Source of the DNA: Rhodococcus rhodnii
Lineage (GTDB): Bacteria > Actinomycetota > Actinomycetes > Mycobacteriales > Pseudonocardiaceae
Length of the DNA: 64,000 nt
Assembly: GCA_000720375.1 (NCBI GenBank)
Contig: JOAA01000019.1
Span: 62,001-126,000, forward strand
Reading direction: 5' to 3'
Shown here: piece after piece, positions 35,079 through 43,823 of the stretch
Layout of the letters: every line of letters begins with the position of its first letter
How positions within the stretch are numbered: the first letter of the stretch is position 1
Made by a program: the position numbers and the translations under genes
Notes under the pieces: model-generated
What the model saw: only the letters and a program-made list of their open reading frames with translations
The model's database searches: none
What the model was told of the DNA's origin: nothing

Positions 35079-35845
35079 AGCGGCAACTCCGTGTCGGTGA
35101 TGAAGGCGTAGCGCATCCAGGCGATGACCTCGCCCCACAAGCCGGTGACCAGCAGCACGCCGACCGCGAACATCAGCACACCGCCGAAGATCTGGACCTT
35201 GCGGCCGTTGTTGCGCAACCACGCCGTCGCCCGCACCGCCCACCGCGCACCCAGCGCGATCAGCAGGAACGGCACCCCGAGACCGAGGCAGTAGACGAGC
35301 ACCAGGAGGATGCCGCGCGCGCTCGTGCTGCCGGTGCTCGCGGCGATCGTGAGCACGCCGGACAGGGTCGGCCCGATGCACGGCGTCCAGCCAAGGCCGA
35401 ACACGCCGCCGAGGATCGGGGCACTGATCAGCCCGCCGCGCGGCAGCTTGTGGAACCGGACGTCCTTCTGCAGCATCGGCACCAGCCCGACGAAGACCAG
35501 CGCCATCAGGATCATCACCACACCGCCGACGCGTTGCAGCAGATCCTGGTTGATCACGAACTGGTCGGACAGCCACACCAGGCCGCCGACCGTGATCGTG
35601 AAGACGACGGTGAACCCGAGCACGAACAGGCCGACCGCGCCGACCACCCGGTACCGGCCGCGTTTGGTCTGCTCATCCGCCTTGACCGCGGGCGCGTCCG
35701 CGCCGACCAACGCCGCCAGGTAGGCGAGATAGCCGGGCACCAGCGGCACCACACACGGCGATGCGAACGAGATCATCCCTGCGAGCAGGGAGAGGCCACT
35801 GGCGAACAGCAATGGCCCCGACACCGCGATCTCGGTCGGATTCAC
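35075..35845 (-). CDS. ccdA: Thiol-disulfide transporter CcdA
   Basis: This 256-aa six-helix protein moves reducing power from cytoplasmic thioredoxin across the membrane to ResA. The two catalytic cysteines are in SFASPCVVPLVPGYL and GLGWTPCIGPTLSGVL, pseudo-symmetric as in the family. GTG at 35845. It is followed by resB with a 4-bp overlap. The 73-bp gap upstream to resA contains a perfect palindrome. Confidence 0.95.
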   Translation of the reverse strand: MNPTEIAVSGPLLFASGLSLLAGMISFASPCVVPLVPGYLAYLAALVGADAPAVKADEQTKRGRYRVVGAVGLFVLGFTVVFTITVGGLVWLSDQFVINQDLLQRVGGVVMILMALVFVGLVPMLQKDVRFHKLPRGGLISAPILGGVFGLGWTPCIGPTLSGVLTIAASTGSTSARGILLVLVYCLGLGVPFLLIALGARWAVRATAWLRNNGRKVQIFGGVLMFAVGVLLVTGLWGEVIAWMRYAFITDTELPL

Positions 35846-35892
35846 GCATTAGAGGGTAGGCACGGCTCTTGACAGGCCAAGAACCGGCACCC

Positions 35893-35906
35893 GGGACCTA
35901 GGTCCC
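35893..35906. promoter_or_regulatory. Perfect 14-bp palindrome between resA and ccdA
   Basis: GGGACCTAGGTCCC is fully symmetric and sits about 50 bp upstream of the ccdA start, in the resA-ccdA gap. It differs at two positions from the DosR/DevR core GGGACTWWAGTCCC. It has no room for a loop, so a protein-binding site is more likely than a terminator. Confidence 0.4.
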
Positions 35907-35918
35907 TGGTCACATCGC

Positions 35919-36497
35919 TCAGGCAGGCTCGGCCGCGAGTTTCTGGACGATCGGCTCCAGATCGGACTTCAGCTTGCCGATCAGGAACACCTGCGCCACC
36001 CGGTGCTGCTTGTCCAGGATGATCGTGCTCGGCACGGCGTTGCGCGGATAGCCCTTGAGCGCGAGCAGGGACCGGCTGCCCGGGTCGTAGATCGACGGGT
36101 AGGTCAGGTCCCGGTCGCGCATGAAGTCCTCGGGCTGGCTGCGGCTGTCGTCACGAACATCGACGCCGAGCACCTGGACGCCCTTGTCCTTGTTCTCGTC
36201 GTACAACTTCTGCAGCTCAGGGGCCTCGGCACGGCACGGCGGGCACCACGCGCCCCAGATGTTGATCAGCACGACCTTGCCTGCGTAGTCGGACAGTTTG
36301 ATCTGCTTGCCAGGTTCGAGCAGGCTCTCGCCGGTCAGCTCGGGCAGCTTCTTGCGGTCGGCGCCCTCGTAGGCGATCTCCAGCTTGCCGCCAGGCGCGA
36401 CGAAGTCGAACTCCGTGCCGCGCACGACCGCGTCCGTCCCGGTCGAGCACCCCGCGACGGCCGCGAGGGCCGCCGCGATCGCGAGAAGCTTCCTCAT
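35919..36497 (-). CDS. resA: Extracytoplasmic thioredoxin-like lipoprotein ResA
   Basis: This 192-aa protein reduces the haem-binding cysteines of apocytochrome c. The N-terminus ([17 protein letters not shown]) is a lipoprotein signal with cysteine 17 as the likely lipidated residue. The active site is NIWGAWCPPCRAEAP, the ResA/TlpA form of CxxC. The ATG at 36497 overlaps the stop of the phosphatase gene (ATGA). It lies upstream of ccdA-resB-ccsB and receives electrons from CcdA. Confidence 0.93.
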   Translation of the reverse strand: MRKLLAIAAALAAVAGCSTGTDAVVRGTEFDFVAPGGKLEIAYEGADRKKLPELTGESLLEPGKQIKLSDYAGKVVLINIWGAWCPPCRAEAPELQKLYDENKDKGVQVLGVDVRDDSRSQPEDFMRDRDLTYPSIYDPGSRSLLALKGYPRNAVPSTIILDKQHRVAQVFLIGKLKSDLEPIVQKLAAEPA

Positions 36498-37123
36498 GCG
36501 CCTGTCACCTTCGGGTCGGTGGCACCGGCGGGCTCCTGGTACGTGATCCGCACCAGCCGCTCGTCGTCGAACTCCAGGCTGGTCAACGACGCCAGCGAGC
36601 ACTCACGGTGCCGCGGGTCGTGCCACAGTCGTTTGGCCTCGAGGAACCGCCGCAGCGTCCAGATCGGCAGCTGGTGCGACACGCACACCGCCTCATGGCC
36701 TTCGGCCGCCGCCCGCGCACGATGCACGGCGCCGAGCATGCGATGGGCGATCTGCAGGTACGGCTCGCCCCACGACGGCAGAAAAGGGTTGGTCAGATGC
36801 TTCCAATGCTTGGGCGACCGCAACGAGCCGGCGCCGACCGAGACCATTTGGCCTTCGAAGACGTTGGTCGACTCGATCAGCCGGTCGTCCGTGGCCAGGT
36901 CGAGCTGGTGCGAGTCCACAATCGGCCCCGAGGTCTCCTGGGCCCGTTGCAGCGGCGAGGACACGACGTGCGTGATGTCACGGTCCTTGAGGAACTCCGC
37001 CACGGTCAGCGCCTGCCGTCGCCCCAGGTCAGACAGGCCGAAACCGGGGATACGGCCGTACAGGATGCCCGTCGGGTTGTGGACCTCGCCGTGCCGAAGC
37101 ATGTGAACGATCGTGCGGGTCAC
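36494..37123 (-). CDS. Histidine phosphatase family protein
   Basis: This 209-aa member of the phosphoglycerate mutase/acid phosphatase superfamily has the catalytic [10 protein letters not shown] motif near the N-terminus, [12 protein letters not shown] and the second histidine in [11 protein letters not shown]. The gene is coupled to hemL upstream (GTGA, 4-bp overlap) and resA downstream (ATGA), the same order as in other actinobacteria. The substrate is unknown. Confidence 0.92.
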   Translation of the reverse strand: MTRTIVHMLRHGEVHNPTGILYGRIPGFGLSDLGRRQALTVAEFLKDRDITHVVSSPLQRAQETSGPIVDSHQLDLATDDRLIESTNVFEGQMVSVGAGSLRSPKHWKHLTNPFLPSWGEPYLQIAHRMLGAVHRARAAAEGHEAVCVSHQLPIWTLRRFLEAKRLWHDPRHRECSLASLTSLEFDDERLVRITYQEPAGATDPKVTGA

Positions 37124-38430
37124 TTGACGGCCTCCGCAGCAGCAGCGGCCGCGTGGGGCAGAGCTTCAGCGATGACGTTGAACGCCTCGTCATCGAGGGC
37201 CGCGTTGACGAACCACGCCTCGAACGCGCTCGGCGGGGCGTAGACACCGCGTTCGAGCAGCGCATGGAAGAAGGCGGGAAAGCGCCAGGTATCGGCCTTC
37301 TTGGCGGCGTCGTAGTTGGTCACCAGATCCTCGGTGAAGAACACGCTGACCAGGTTGCCCGCGTACTGCACCCGGTGCGGGACGCTCTTCTCGGTGAGTG
37401 CGTCGGTGAACAGGCCGCCGAGGCGGTGCGCGTTGGCGTCGAGCTTCTCGTAGACCGCGGCGTCGGCGTTCTGCAGCGTGGTGAGCCCGGCAGCGACCGC
37501 GACCGGGTTCCCGGACAGGGTTCCGGCCTGGTAGACCGGGCCCTGCGGAGCCAGCCGGGACATGACCTCCTTGCTGCCGCCGAACGCGGCCGCGGGCAGG
37601 CCGCCCGACATGACCTTGCCGAAGGTGTACAGGTCGCCCGCGACACCCTCAAGCCCGAACCAGCCCGCGTGATGCACCCGGAACCCGGTCATCACCTCGT
37701 CGATGATCAGCAGCGCACCGTACTGAGCGGTCAGCGAACGCAGGCCCTCGTTGAAGCCGTTGATCGGGGCGATCGCGCCCATGTTCCCGGCCGCGGCCTC
37801 GGTGATCACGGCCGCGATCGTGTCGCCGTGCTTCTCGAACGCCTCGCGAACCGCGTCAATGTCGTTGTACGGCAGGACAATCGTGTCGTTGGCCTGAGCG
37901 CCCGTGACACCAGGTGTCGTCGGCAGCCCCAGCGTCGCCACCCCCGAGCCCGCTTCGGCGAGCAGAGCGTCAACGTGACCGTGGTAGCACCCCGCGAACT
38001 TGATGATCTTCGAGCGGCCGGTGTAGCCACGCGCCAGCCGGATCGCACTCATCGTTGCCTCAGTGCCCGAGTTGACCAGGCGCACCTGCTCCACCGGCCG
38101 CACCCGGTTGACGATCTCCTCGGCAAGCTCGACCTCACCCGCCGTCGGCGTCCCGAAGGACAACCCGTTCATCGCGGCTTCCCGGACGGCCTCGACGACC
38201 TTCGGGTGCGCGTGCCCCAGGATCATCGGGCCCCAGGAGCTGACCAGGTCGACATAGCGGTTGCCGTCCGCGTCCCAGAGGTACGTGCCTTCGCCCTTGA
38301 CCATGAACCTCGGCGTGCCGCCCACCGAATGGAACGCGCGGACCGGCGAGTTCACCCCGCCGGGGATGAGGGCACTCGCGCGCTCGAACAACTGGGCCGA
38401 GGTCTTGACCTGCTCAACACCTGTGCTCAC
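37120..38430 (-). CDS. hemL: Glutamate-1-semialdehyde 2,1-aminomutase
   Basis: This 436-aa PLP enzyme makes 5-aminolevulinate from glutamate-1-semialdehyde, the product of HemA (47857-49161). Characteristic motifs: [17 protein letters not shown] at the N-terminus, [19 protein letters not shown] for phosphate binding, [11 protein letters not shown], and the Schiff-base lysine in [15 protein letters not shown] at 38430 is the most likely start. It heads a unit that continues through the phosphatase into resA, linking heme supply to cytochrome c maturation. Confidence 0.96.
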   Translation of the reverse strand: MSTGVEQVKTSAQLFERASALIPGGVNSPVRAFHSVGGTPRFMVKGEGTYLWDADGNRYVDLVSSWGPMILGHAHPKVVEAVREAAMNGLSFGTPTAGEVELAEEIVNRVRPVEQVRLVNSGTEATMSAIRLARGYTGRSKIIKFAGCYHGHVDALLAEAGSGVATLGLPTTPGVTGAQANDTIVLPYNDIDAVREAFEKHGDTIAAVITEAAAGNMGAIAPINGFNEGLRSLTAQYGALLIIDEVMTGFRVHHAGWFGLEGVAGDLYTFGKVMSGGLPAAAFGGSKEVMSRLAPQGPVYQAGTLSGNPVAVAAGLTTLQNADAAVYEKLDANAHRLGGLFTDALTEKSVPHRVQYAGNLVSVFFTEDLVTNYDAAKKADTWRFPAFFHALLERGVYAPPSAFEAWFVNAALDDEAFNVIAEALPHAAAAAAEAVK

Positions 38431-38586
38431 AACTTCAGTCTTACAGGTGTCCGGATGTGGCCTGACGCACGGGCATGTCGGGGAACAGGCGAGCCCGTGC
38501 GCCAGGGTCATACGTCCTGCGAAAGTCCCGGCATTCAAACGGCGCCATCACGGCCATCCCAACCCAGAGACACGGCCCCGAACAAG

Positions 38587-38721
38587 CCCCAACCAACAAA
38601 CCCCAGACAAGCCCCCACCACTCCCGGGGGGCGTCCCCTGGCCAGTCTATCGGTGGGGCTTGATCAACAGTGGGGCTTCGGGGCGCTGTGGACAGCTGGA
38701 TTTGCGAACTATCCCTTTGGG
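38587..38721 (-). repeat. Dispersed intergenic repeat family R, copy 3
   Basis: The reverse complement of R1/R2, more diverged. The best-conserved block is TTCGCAAATCCAGC followed by the DnaA-box-like CTGTCCACA (38687-38695 on the minus strand); GATAGACTGGCC, a GGGG-ACGC-CCCC hairpin and GGGAGTGGTGGGGG follow. The 438-bp gap upstream of hemL holds this copy and the tandem repeat next to it. Confidence 0.7.
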
Positions 38722-38740
38722 GAAGGGATCCACAGGTCGG

Positions 38741-38856
38741 CGCCGTGAAGGCGGGGCGGACTACTTCGCCGTGAAACCGGGGCGGGCTTCGCCGTGACGG
38801 CCGGCGGGCTTCGCCGTGAAACCGGGGCGGGCTTCGCCGTGACGGCCAGCGGACTT
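38741..38856. repeat. Alternating 22/23-bp intergenic tandem repeat
   Basis: Five units start at 38741, 38767, 38790, 38812 and 38835. Two forms alternate: CGCCGTGAAACCGGGGCGGG (plus CTT) and CGCCGTGACGGCCGGCGGG (plus CTT). The first unit is a variant with a 3-bp insertion. No coding role is apparent. Confidence 0.85.
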
Positions 38857-38868
38857 CGAGGACTGTGC

Positions 38869-39366
38869 CTATGAAGCCGGGCGCTTGGTGATGGTGTTCG
38901 CGGTCACGCCGTCGTCCGTGCGCTCGCCCTGAACCATCACCGACGAGCCCGGGGTGATGTCGGACAGCTTGCCCTCGACGGTCGTCTCCACCTTGGTCGA
39001 GTCCGATGTGGTCACCTTCACCTCGGTGCCGTCGGGCATCTTCACGTAGATCGTGTTGCCCTCGATCCGGTCGACCGTCCCCATCGTGCCGCCGCGGAAC
39101 ACGCCACCCTGGCCGCCTTGTCCACCCTGGCCGCCTTGACCAGGCCCGAGACGCATGCCGCCCGGCTGTTGTGGAGCGGCGGTCGCACCCGGCGAACCCG
39201 CGATCGCGGAGTGTGTCCACACGCCGCCGAAGAACGCGACCAGCGCGAGCACCACGACGCCGAGGCCGATGGTGACCTTGGACAGCCCGCGTTTGGCCTG
39301 GGTGAGCTCATGGTCGAGATCGCCGGGCAGCGGGGTGGCGATCGGGTTCTGCTGCTGTTCGGTCAT
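38869..39366 (-). CDS. Single-pass membrane protein with DUF5666-like domain
   Basis: This 165-aa protein has a cytoplasmic N-terminus, one helix (TIGLGVVVLALVAFFGGVW), a Gly/Gln-rich linker with GQGGQGG repeats and a small extracytoplasmic OB-like domain (MGTVDRIEGNTIYVKMPDG through TPGSSVMVQGE), as in DUF5666. ATG at 39366 has AGGAGA upstream. It directly follows the MacB-like permease by 10 bp, so it is likely part of the efflux operon. Confidence 0.85.
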   Translation of the reverse strand: MTEQQQNPIATPLPGDLDHELTQAKRGLSKVTIGLGVVVLALVAFFGGVWTHSAIAGSPGATAAPQQPGGMRLGPGQGGQGGQGGQGGVFRGGTMGTVDRIEGNTIYVKMPDGTEVKVTTSDSTKVETTVEGKLSDITPGSSVMVQGERTDDGVTANTITKRPAS

Positions 39367-39376
39367 CAACTCTCTC

Positions 39377-40573
39377 CTAATCGTGACGCAGGGCTTCGAT
39401 CGGGCGCAGCGAGGCGGCCCTGCCCGCCGGGTAGCTGCCGAAGAACAGGCCGATCAGCGCGGACACGCCGAACGCCAGGAAGATCGAGCCGGGTACGACC
39501 ACCGGCGTGATCCCGGCGATGGTGAACTGGCTGCCGATCACCCCGGCCGCGACGCCCAGAGCTCCGCCGAAGAGGCTCAGCAACGTCGCCTCGGTCAGGA
39601 ACTGCCCGAGGATCACGCCGCGCGTCGCGCCGATCGCCTTGCGGATCCCGATTTCCCGGATCCGTTCGGTCACCGTCACCAGCATGATGTTCGTGACGCC
39701 GATTCCCCCGACCAGCAAGGAAATCGCGGCCACTGAGGCCAGCAACACGGTGAACGTCTCGGTTGCCGTCGTCCGCGTCGCCAACAGCTGTTCTTGGCTC
39801 AGCACACGGAAGTCCGCAGTCTGGTTCGCCGAGATCCGGTGCCGTGCGGTCAGAATCGCCGTGATCTCCGCCTGTGCGGCGGACATCGACTCGGCACTCG
39901 TTGCCTGCACGAGGATTTGGTTCACTTGGCCGTAGCCGGTCAGCGAATTCTGTACGGCCGTCAATGGCGCGATCGCCGTGTCGTCGGCGTCGTTCAGGCC
40001 GGACGAGCCTTTCGACTGCAGCACGCCGATCACGGTGAACTGAATGTTGTTGGCCAGCACTTGTTTGCCGACCGGGTCGGCGTTGCCGAACAACTCCTGT
40101 GCTGTGGTCGGACCGAGGACCATGACCTTGCGAGCCGCAGTCACGTCGTCCGCCGTGAACAATGAACCTGAAGCCAGAGCGCTGTTCGACGTCGAGAAGT
40201 ACTCCGCGTTCGTGCCGATCAGTTGCGGCACCTCGTAACTGGTGCCTTGGTAGACCGCCGTGACCGGAGTCGAGACCACGGGCGAACTTGCCTTGACGTC
40301 AGGCGCGCCAAGGGGATCGACCAAAGCCTTGGCGTCTTCGACGGTCAACGGCCGCGCGTTCGCGTTCTGCCCGCCGGCACGCGACACCGTCAGCACGTTG
40401 GTGCCCAGTCCGGCGATGCTCTGCTCGATCGAAGCCGATGCCCCGCTTCCCACCGCGACAAGGAGGATCACGGCGGCGACGCCGATCATGATGCCCAGGG
40501 TCGTCAGGCCGGAACGGAGTTTGTTCGCCGCCAGCCCGCGCACGGCGAACCGCAGGACTTCACCGAACTTCAC
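39377..40573 (-). CDS. MacB-like ABC transporter permease
   Basis: This 398-aa protein has the N-terminal helix plus periplasmic-type core domain (NVLTVSRAGGQNANAR) and three C-terminal helices, with FTVLLASVAAISLLVGGIGVTN and the FtsX-like ending PAGRAASLRPIEALRHD. It works with the ATPase and adaptor encoded upstream. GTG at 40573 overlaps the ATPase stop by 4 bp. Substrates are unknown: peptides, lipids or drugs are possible. Confidence 0.92.
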   Translation of the reverse strand: MKFGEVLRFAVRGLAANKLRSGLTTLGIMIGVAAVILLVAVGSGASASIEQSIAGLGTNVLTVSRAGGQNANARPLTVEDAKALVDPLGAPDVKASSPVVSTPVTAVYQGTSYEVPQLIGTNAEYFSTSNSALASGSLFTADDVTAARKVMVLGPTTAQELFGNADPVGKQVLANNIQFTVIGVLQSKGSSGLNDADDTAIAPLTAVQNSLTGYGQVNQILVQATSAESMSAAQAEITAILTARHRISANQTADFRVLSQEQLLATRTTATETFTVLLASVAAISLLVGGIGVTNIMLVTVTERIREIGIRKAIGATRGVILGQFLTEATLLSLFGGALGVAAGVIGSQFTIAGITPVVVPGSIFLAFGVSALIGLFFGSYPAGRAASLRPIEALRHD

Positions 40574-41277
40574 GTCAGCGCTCCCGCCATGTGCCACTGC
40601 GACGTGTCCTCGACGATCTGACCGTCGGCGACACGGACCATTCGAGCCGCGTGCCCGGCGACGTGGTTCTCGTGCGTGATCATCACGATCGTCCGGCCGA
40701 TCCGGTTGAGCCGGTCGAACACCGCGAGCACCTCGTCGGTGCTTTCGCTGTCCAGGTTTCCGGTCGGCTCGTCGGCCAGCACCATCGCCGGCCCGGTGAC
40801 CAGCGCACGCGCCAACGCGACCCGCTGTTGCTGGCCACCGGAGAGCTGGTTCGGTTTGTGCCCGGCCCGGTCGACGAGCCCGACCATCTCGAGGGCTGCC
40901 ATGGCTCGCTTGCGTCGATCCTTTCGGCCGACACCGGCATAGACGAGCGGAAGCTCCACATTGGACAGTGCCGACGTGCGCGGCACCAGGTTGTAGGACT
41001 GGAAGACGAATCCGATCTTCCGGTTGCGCACCAGGGAAAGCTGGCGTTCGTTGAGGTCACCGACGTCGATTCCGTCCAGTTTGTACGTTCCGCTGCTCGG
41101 CACGTCCAGGCAGCCGAGCACGTTCAGCAGGGTCGATTTGCCCGAACCGGACGCGCCCATGATCGCCAGGTATTCGCCGGGCCACACGGCCAGATCCACG
41201 CCGCGCAACGCGTGCACCTCGGTTTCGCCGCTGCCGTAGGTCTTGTGCAATGCACTGACTTCGATGACCGGGTTCAT
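40570..41277 (-). CDS. MacB-like ABC transporter ATP-binding protein
   Basis: This 235-aa ATPase has Walker A GASGSGKSTLLNVLG, signature LSGGQQQRVALARAL, Walker B VLADEPTGNLD and the H-loop MITHENHV, as in the LolD/MacB family. The ATG at 41277 overlaps the adaptor stop (ATGA), and its own stop overlaps the permease start (GTGA). Confidence 0.95.
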   Translation of the reverse strand: MNPVIEVSALHKTYGSGETEVHALRGVDLAVWPGEYLAIMGASGSGKSTLLNVLGCLDVPSSGTYKLDGIDVGDLNERQLSLVRNRKIGFVFQSYNLVPRTSALSNVELPLVYAGVGRKDRRKRAMAALEMVGLVDRAGHKPNQLSGGQQQRVALARALVTGPAMVLADEPTGNLDSESTDEVLAVFDRLNRIGRTIVMITHENHVAGHAARMVRVADGQIVEDTSQWHMAGALT

Positions 41278-42476
41278 CGCCCTGTCCCGCCGCCGCCAGG
41301 CTGGATCCGGACGTTGCCGCCGCCGAGACCCCCACCGCCGAATCCGCCGCCGCCACCGCGTTCCTGCTGGTTGCTGGTAGCCGGGGCGGTGGGCAGCACG
41401 ACCTGATCGCCGACGTTCAGCCCGGAAGTCACCTGCACCAAGGACTCGCTGCGCACGCCGATCTCGATCGCGCGGCTGGTCTCCTGGCCGTTCAACAGCA
41501 GATTCACCGTGTGCGATGTGCCGACCGTGCGCATCGCGGCCGACGGGATCGCGATCACGTCATCAGCCCTGGCAACCGTGACCGCCACGCTCGCGGACTG
41601 TCCCGGCCGCAACTGGGCGGGAGGCGTGTTCAGCGTCAGGGTCACGCCGTAGGTCACGACATTGTTCGAGCCTGTCGTGGCCGTGAGGTCGATCGCGGAC
41701 ACTTTGGCTGCCTGTGGCGTGTCCGGCATGGCGTTCAACGTGACCGTGGCGTCCTGGCCCGCTTTCACCTTGGCGACGTCGATCTCCGCGAGGTTCGCTT
41801 TGACCTGCAGGCTCGCCAGGTTCGTGATCGTGATGAACCCGGTCGAACTGGACGATGTGGACGAATTCGCCGACGTGGACGAGGACCCGTTGGTAGACCC
41901 TCCGCCGGACGATGAACCGGTTTTCTGGCCGACGGTTCCGTTGATCGCGGTCACCGTCCCGTCGCCGGGCGCGGTCAATGTGGTCGCGTTCACCGCTTCC
42001 TGCGCCTGGTCCACGCTGACCTCGGCCTGATCCACCTGAGCCTGCAACGACTTCGTGCTCTGTTGCTGCGAAGACTGGCCTTGCTGAGTCGTCGTCGTGG
42101 TGGTGGACGCGTTGGCCAAGTTCTCCTTGGCCGCGCTCAGACTGGACTTTGCGGCCGCGAGCTGCAGCTTCGCCTGTGTGTCGTCCAGTTTGGCCAATTG
42201 CTGGCCTTTGCTGACGGTGTCACCGACTTTGACGTTGATCTGCGTGATCGTGCCGCTCGTGGCGAAATCCGCGGTCCCGGTGTAACTGCTTTCCACGCTG
42301 CCCGCGGCCGAAACCGTTTCGACGACATCGGTCCGGGTCGCGGCGACGGACCGGACACCGGTCGGCGTCGCCGCGTTCGAACTCGGCCACAAGAAGGTGT
42401 ACGCACCCCAGCCCGCGGCGACGAGAGCCACCACGAGAACCCCATTGATCAACCACGCACGGCGTCCGCGTCTCAT
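41274..42476 (-). CDS. HlyD/MacA-type efflux adaptor
   Basis: This 400-aa membrane-fusion protein has an N-terminal helix (LINGVLVVALVAAGWGAYTF), a biotinyl-lipoyl-like segment (GTITQINVKVGDTVSKGQQL), a coiled-coil region with Thr- and Gln-rich breaks, a Ser-rich insertion near residues 190-215, and a Gly-rich C-terminus. In Gram-positive bacteria such adaptors assist a MacB-type transporter without an outer membrane channel. It opens the operon adaptor-ATPase-permease-DUF5666. Confidence 0.9.
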   Translation of the reverse strand: MRRGRRAWLINGVLVVALVAAGWGAYTFLWPSSNAATPTGVRSVAATRTDVVETVSAAGSVESSYTGTADFATSGTITQINVKVGDTVSKGQQLAKLDDTQAKLQLAAAKSSLSAAKENLANASTTTTTTQQGQSSQQQSTKSLQAQVDQAEVSVDQAQEAVNATTLTAPGDGTVTAINGTVGQKTGSSSGGGSTNGSSSTSANSSTSSSSTGFITITNLASLQVKANLAEIDVAKVKAGQDATVTLNAMPDTPQAAKVSAIDLTATTGSNNVVTYGVTLTLNTPPAQLRPGQSASVAVTVARADDVIAIPSAAMRTVGTSHTVNLLLNGQETSRAIEIGVRSESLVQVTSGLNVGDQVVLPTAPATSNQQERGGGGGFGGGGLGGGNVRIQPGGGGTGR

Positions 42477-42542
42477 GGCGCAATGCTCGACGCGGCAGGT
42501 CCCAGCTTGCTGGAAGCGACCTGGGAGTTGGCTGGGAGGAGA

Positions 42543-42881
42543 TCAGGCCTTGTGCTTGGGCCTCGCGCGAGCGGCCAGCACGAGCTGGCGGATGGCGTCG
42601 ACCACCAGCACACCCGCGACGGTGCCGGAGAAGATCGCCAGTGACATCCAGTGCCCGTAGTAGCGGTGCGACACCAGGGTGCGGCCGTCGTCGAGCACTG
42701 TGGTGATGGTCGCGACACCCTTCGGCCACAGGTAGAAGGCCAGCCAGATCAGCCCGGCGGCGACCAGCACCTCCGCTGCGGCGACGAGCGCACGCTTCGG
42801 CTGGTTCAGCTTCGCACGCACCGGCGGCAGGGCCGGGAGCTCGGGTTCCTGCTCCGGGGCGGTCTTCGGCTGGGCAGTCAC
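42543..42881 (-). CDS. Two-helix membrane protein (112 aa)
   Basis: It has two hydrophobic segments (ALVAAAEVLVAAGLIWLAFYL and SLAIFSGTVAGVLVVDAIRQ) separated by an outer loop that includes DDGRTLVSHRYYGHW. GTG at 42881 is used. It follows the 145-aa membrane protein by 13 bp on the same strand. No family is recognised. Confidence 0.8.
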   Translation of the reverse strand: MTAQPKTAPEQEPELPALPPVRAKLNQPKRALVAAAEVLVAAGLIWLAFYLWPKGVATITTVLDDGRTLVSHRYYGHWMSLAIFSGTVAGVLVVDAIRQLVLAARARPKHKA

Positions 42882-42894
42882 GTCATGCAGCTTC

Positions 42895-43332
42895 TCACGA
42901 GTCGATTCGCTCGCGCAGGGCAGCCCGCAGCGCCTCGCCGTCCTTGGCCCACGCGAGCACGGTCGTGCCGTCGTGCAGCTTCACCGGAACGGACTCGAAC
43001 TTGCGCGGCACGGCCAGGCCACCTCCGAGAACACGAGCGGCCATCGGGGTTCCGACCTCCTCGTCGGCTGCGGCGATCTGGTCGAGCGGCAGCTCCTCAC
43101 GGCCCTGCCGCAGCACCAGATGGGTCAGCTCGACCGAGCAGATCCTGCGCCTGGCCTGCACCCAGACCGCGGCGGCACCGGCGAACAGGAACGCCACGAT
43201 CACCCACGCGACGACGTGCACCGGCCCGGTCGTCCACTCGACGATCGCGCCGACCAGGGCGAAAACCGGTCCCCACAACACCGGCCACCAGGTGGAACCG
43301 GGTTCGGCGTAGAAGACCGGCCCGGTCGTCAC
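42895..43332 (-). CDS. Membrane-anchored hypothetical protein (145 aa)
   Basis: Two N-terminal helices (VLWGPVFALVGAIVEW and VAWVIVAFLFAGAAAVWVQ) are followed by a cytoplasmic beta domain with LVLRQGREELPLDQIAA, AAADEEVG and KLHDGTTVLAWAKDGEALR, reminiscent of PH-like domains on small actinobacterial membrane proteins. GTG at 43332 overlaps the upstream gene's stop (GTGA), which fixes the start. No function is known. Confidence 0.85.
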   Translation of the reverse strand: MTTGPVFYAEPGSTWWPVLWGPVFALVGAIVEWTTGPVHVVAWVIVAFLFAGAAAVWVQARRRICSVELTHLVLRQGREELPLDQIAAADEEVGTPMAARVLGGGLAVPRKFESVPVKLHDGTTVLAWAKDGEALRAALRERIDS

Positions 43333-43811
43333 CGCGGCGGCAGCTTCCGGAACTGACGGAAGTACTCGTTGGACGGCGGCATGAACATGAACACCAGCCC
43401 GGTGGCCGTGATCACCACGGAGACCAGCCCGATCACCGACGTCATGCCGACCGCGGAGGCCTGGGTGAGCAGGCCGAACACGGCGAGCACGGTGAGCAGG
43501 ATCCGCGCCCAGTTGCGTCCCGCCCGCATCCGCCACGCGAACAGCACCATCAGCAGGGCGACCACGCCGAGCGCGAAGTAGAACATCGTCTTGATCGTGC
43601 TCGGCGGCAGCTGGGCCTCCGGACGGCCGACGGACTGCTGCACGAACTGCTGGACGAACACGTCCGCGTCGATGGCCTGCAGCACGGCGGACACCAGTGC
43701 GGACAGCACCCAGACCGCGAAGGCGATGTTGACTTCCTTCGGCACCGCGGGCTTGGGCGGTTTCTGCTCCGGCGTGGTGTGCTTCGGGGCGGGGAAAAGC
43801 GGGTCGGACAC
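43329..43811 (-). CDS. Four-helix membrane protein (160 aa)
   Basis: A Pro-rich cytoplasmic N-terminus (APKHTTPEQKPPKP) is followed by four helices. GTG at 43811 with GGAG about 9 nt upstream. It resembles the next upstream gene (43824-44279) in layout: both have a first helix containing A-V-x-D (VLQAIDADVF here), then a TIK/TIRQ-type extracytoplasmic loop and FMPP/YLPQP near the end. They are likely distant paralogs. Confidence 0.85.
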   Translation of the reverse strand: MSDPLFPAPKHTTPEQKPPKPAVPKEVNIAFAVWVLSALVSAVLQAIDADVFVQQFVQQSVGRPEAQLPPSTIKTMFYFALGVVALLMVLFAWRMRAGRNWARILLTVLAVFGLLTQASAVGMTSVIGLVSVVITATGLVFMFMPPSNEYFRQFRKLPPR

Positions 43812-43823
43812 GGGAGAAGACTC

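Noticed and set aside
38441..39220. Reading frame containing DWPGDAPREWWGL across the gap upstream of hemL
   Set aside because: It reads through repeat R3 and the tandem repeat; similar peptides appear from R1 and R4, so this is the repeat translated, not a gene.
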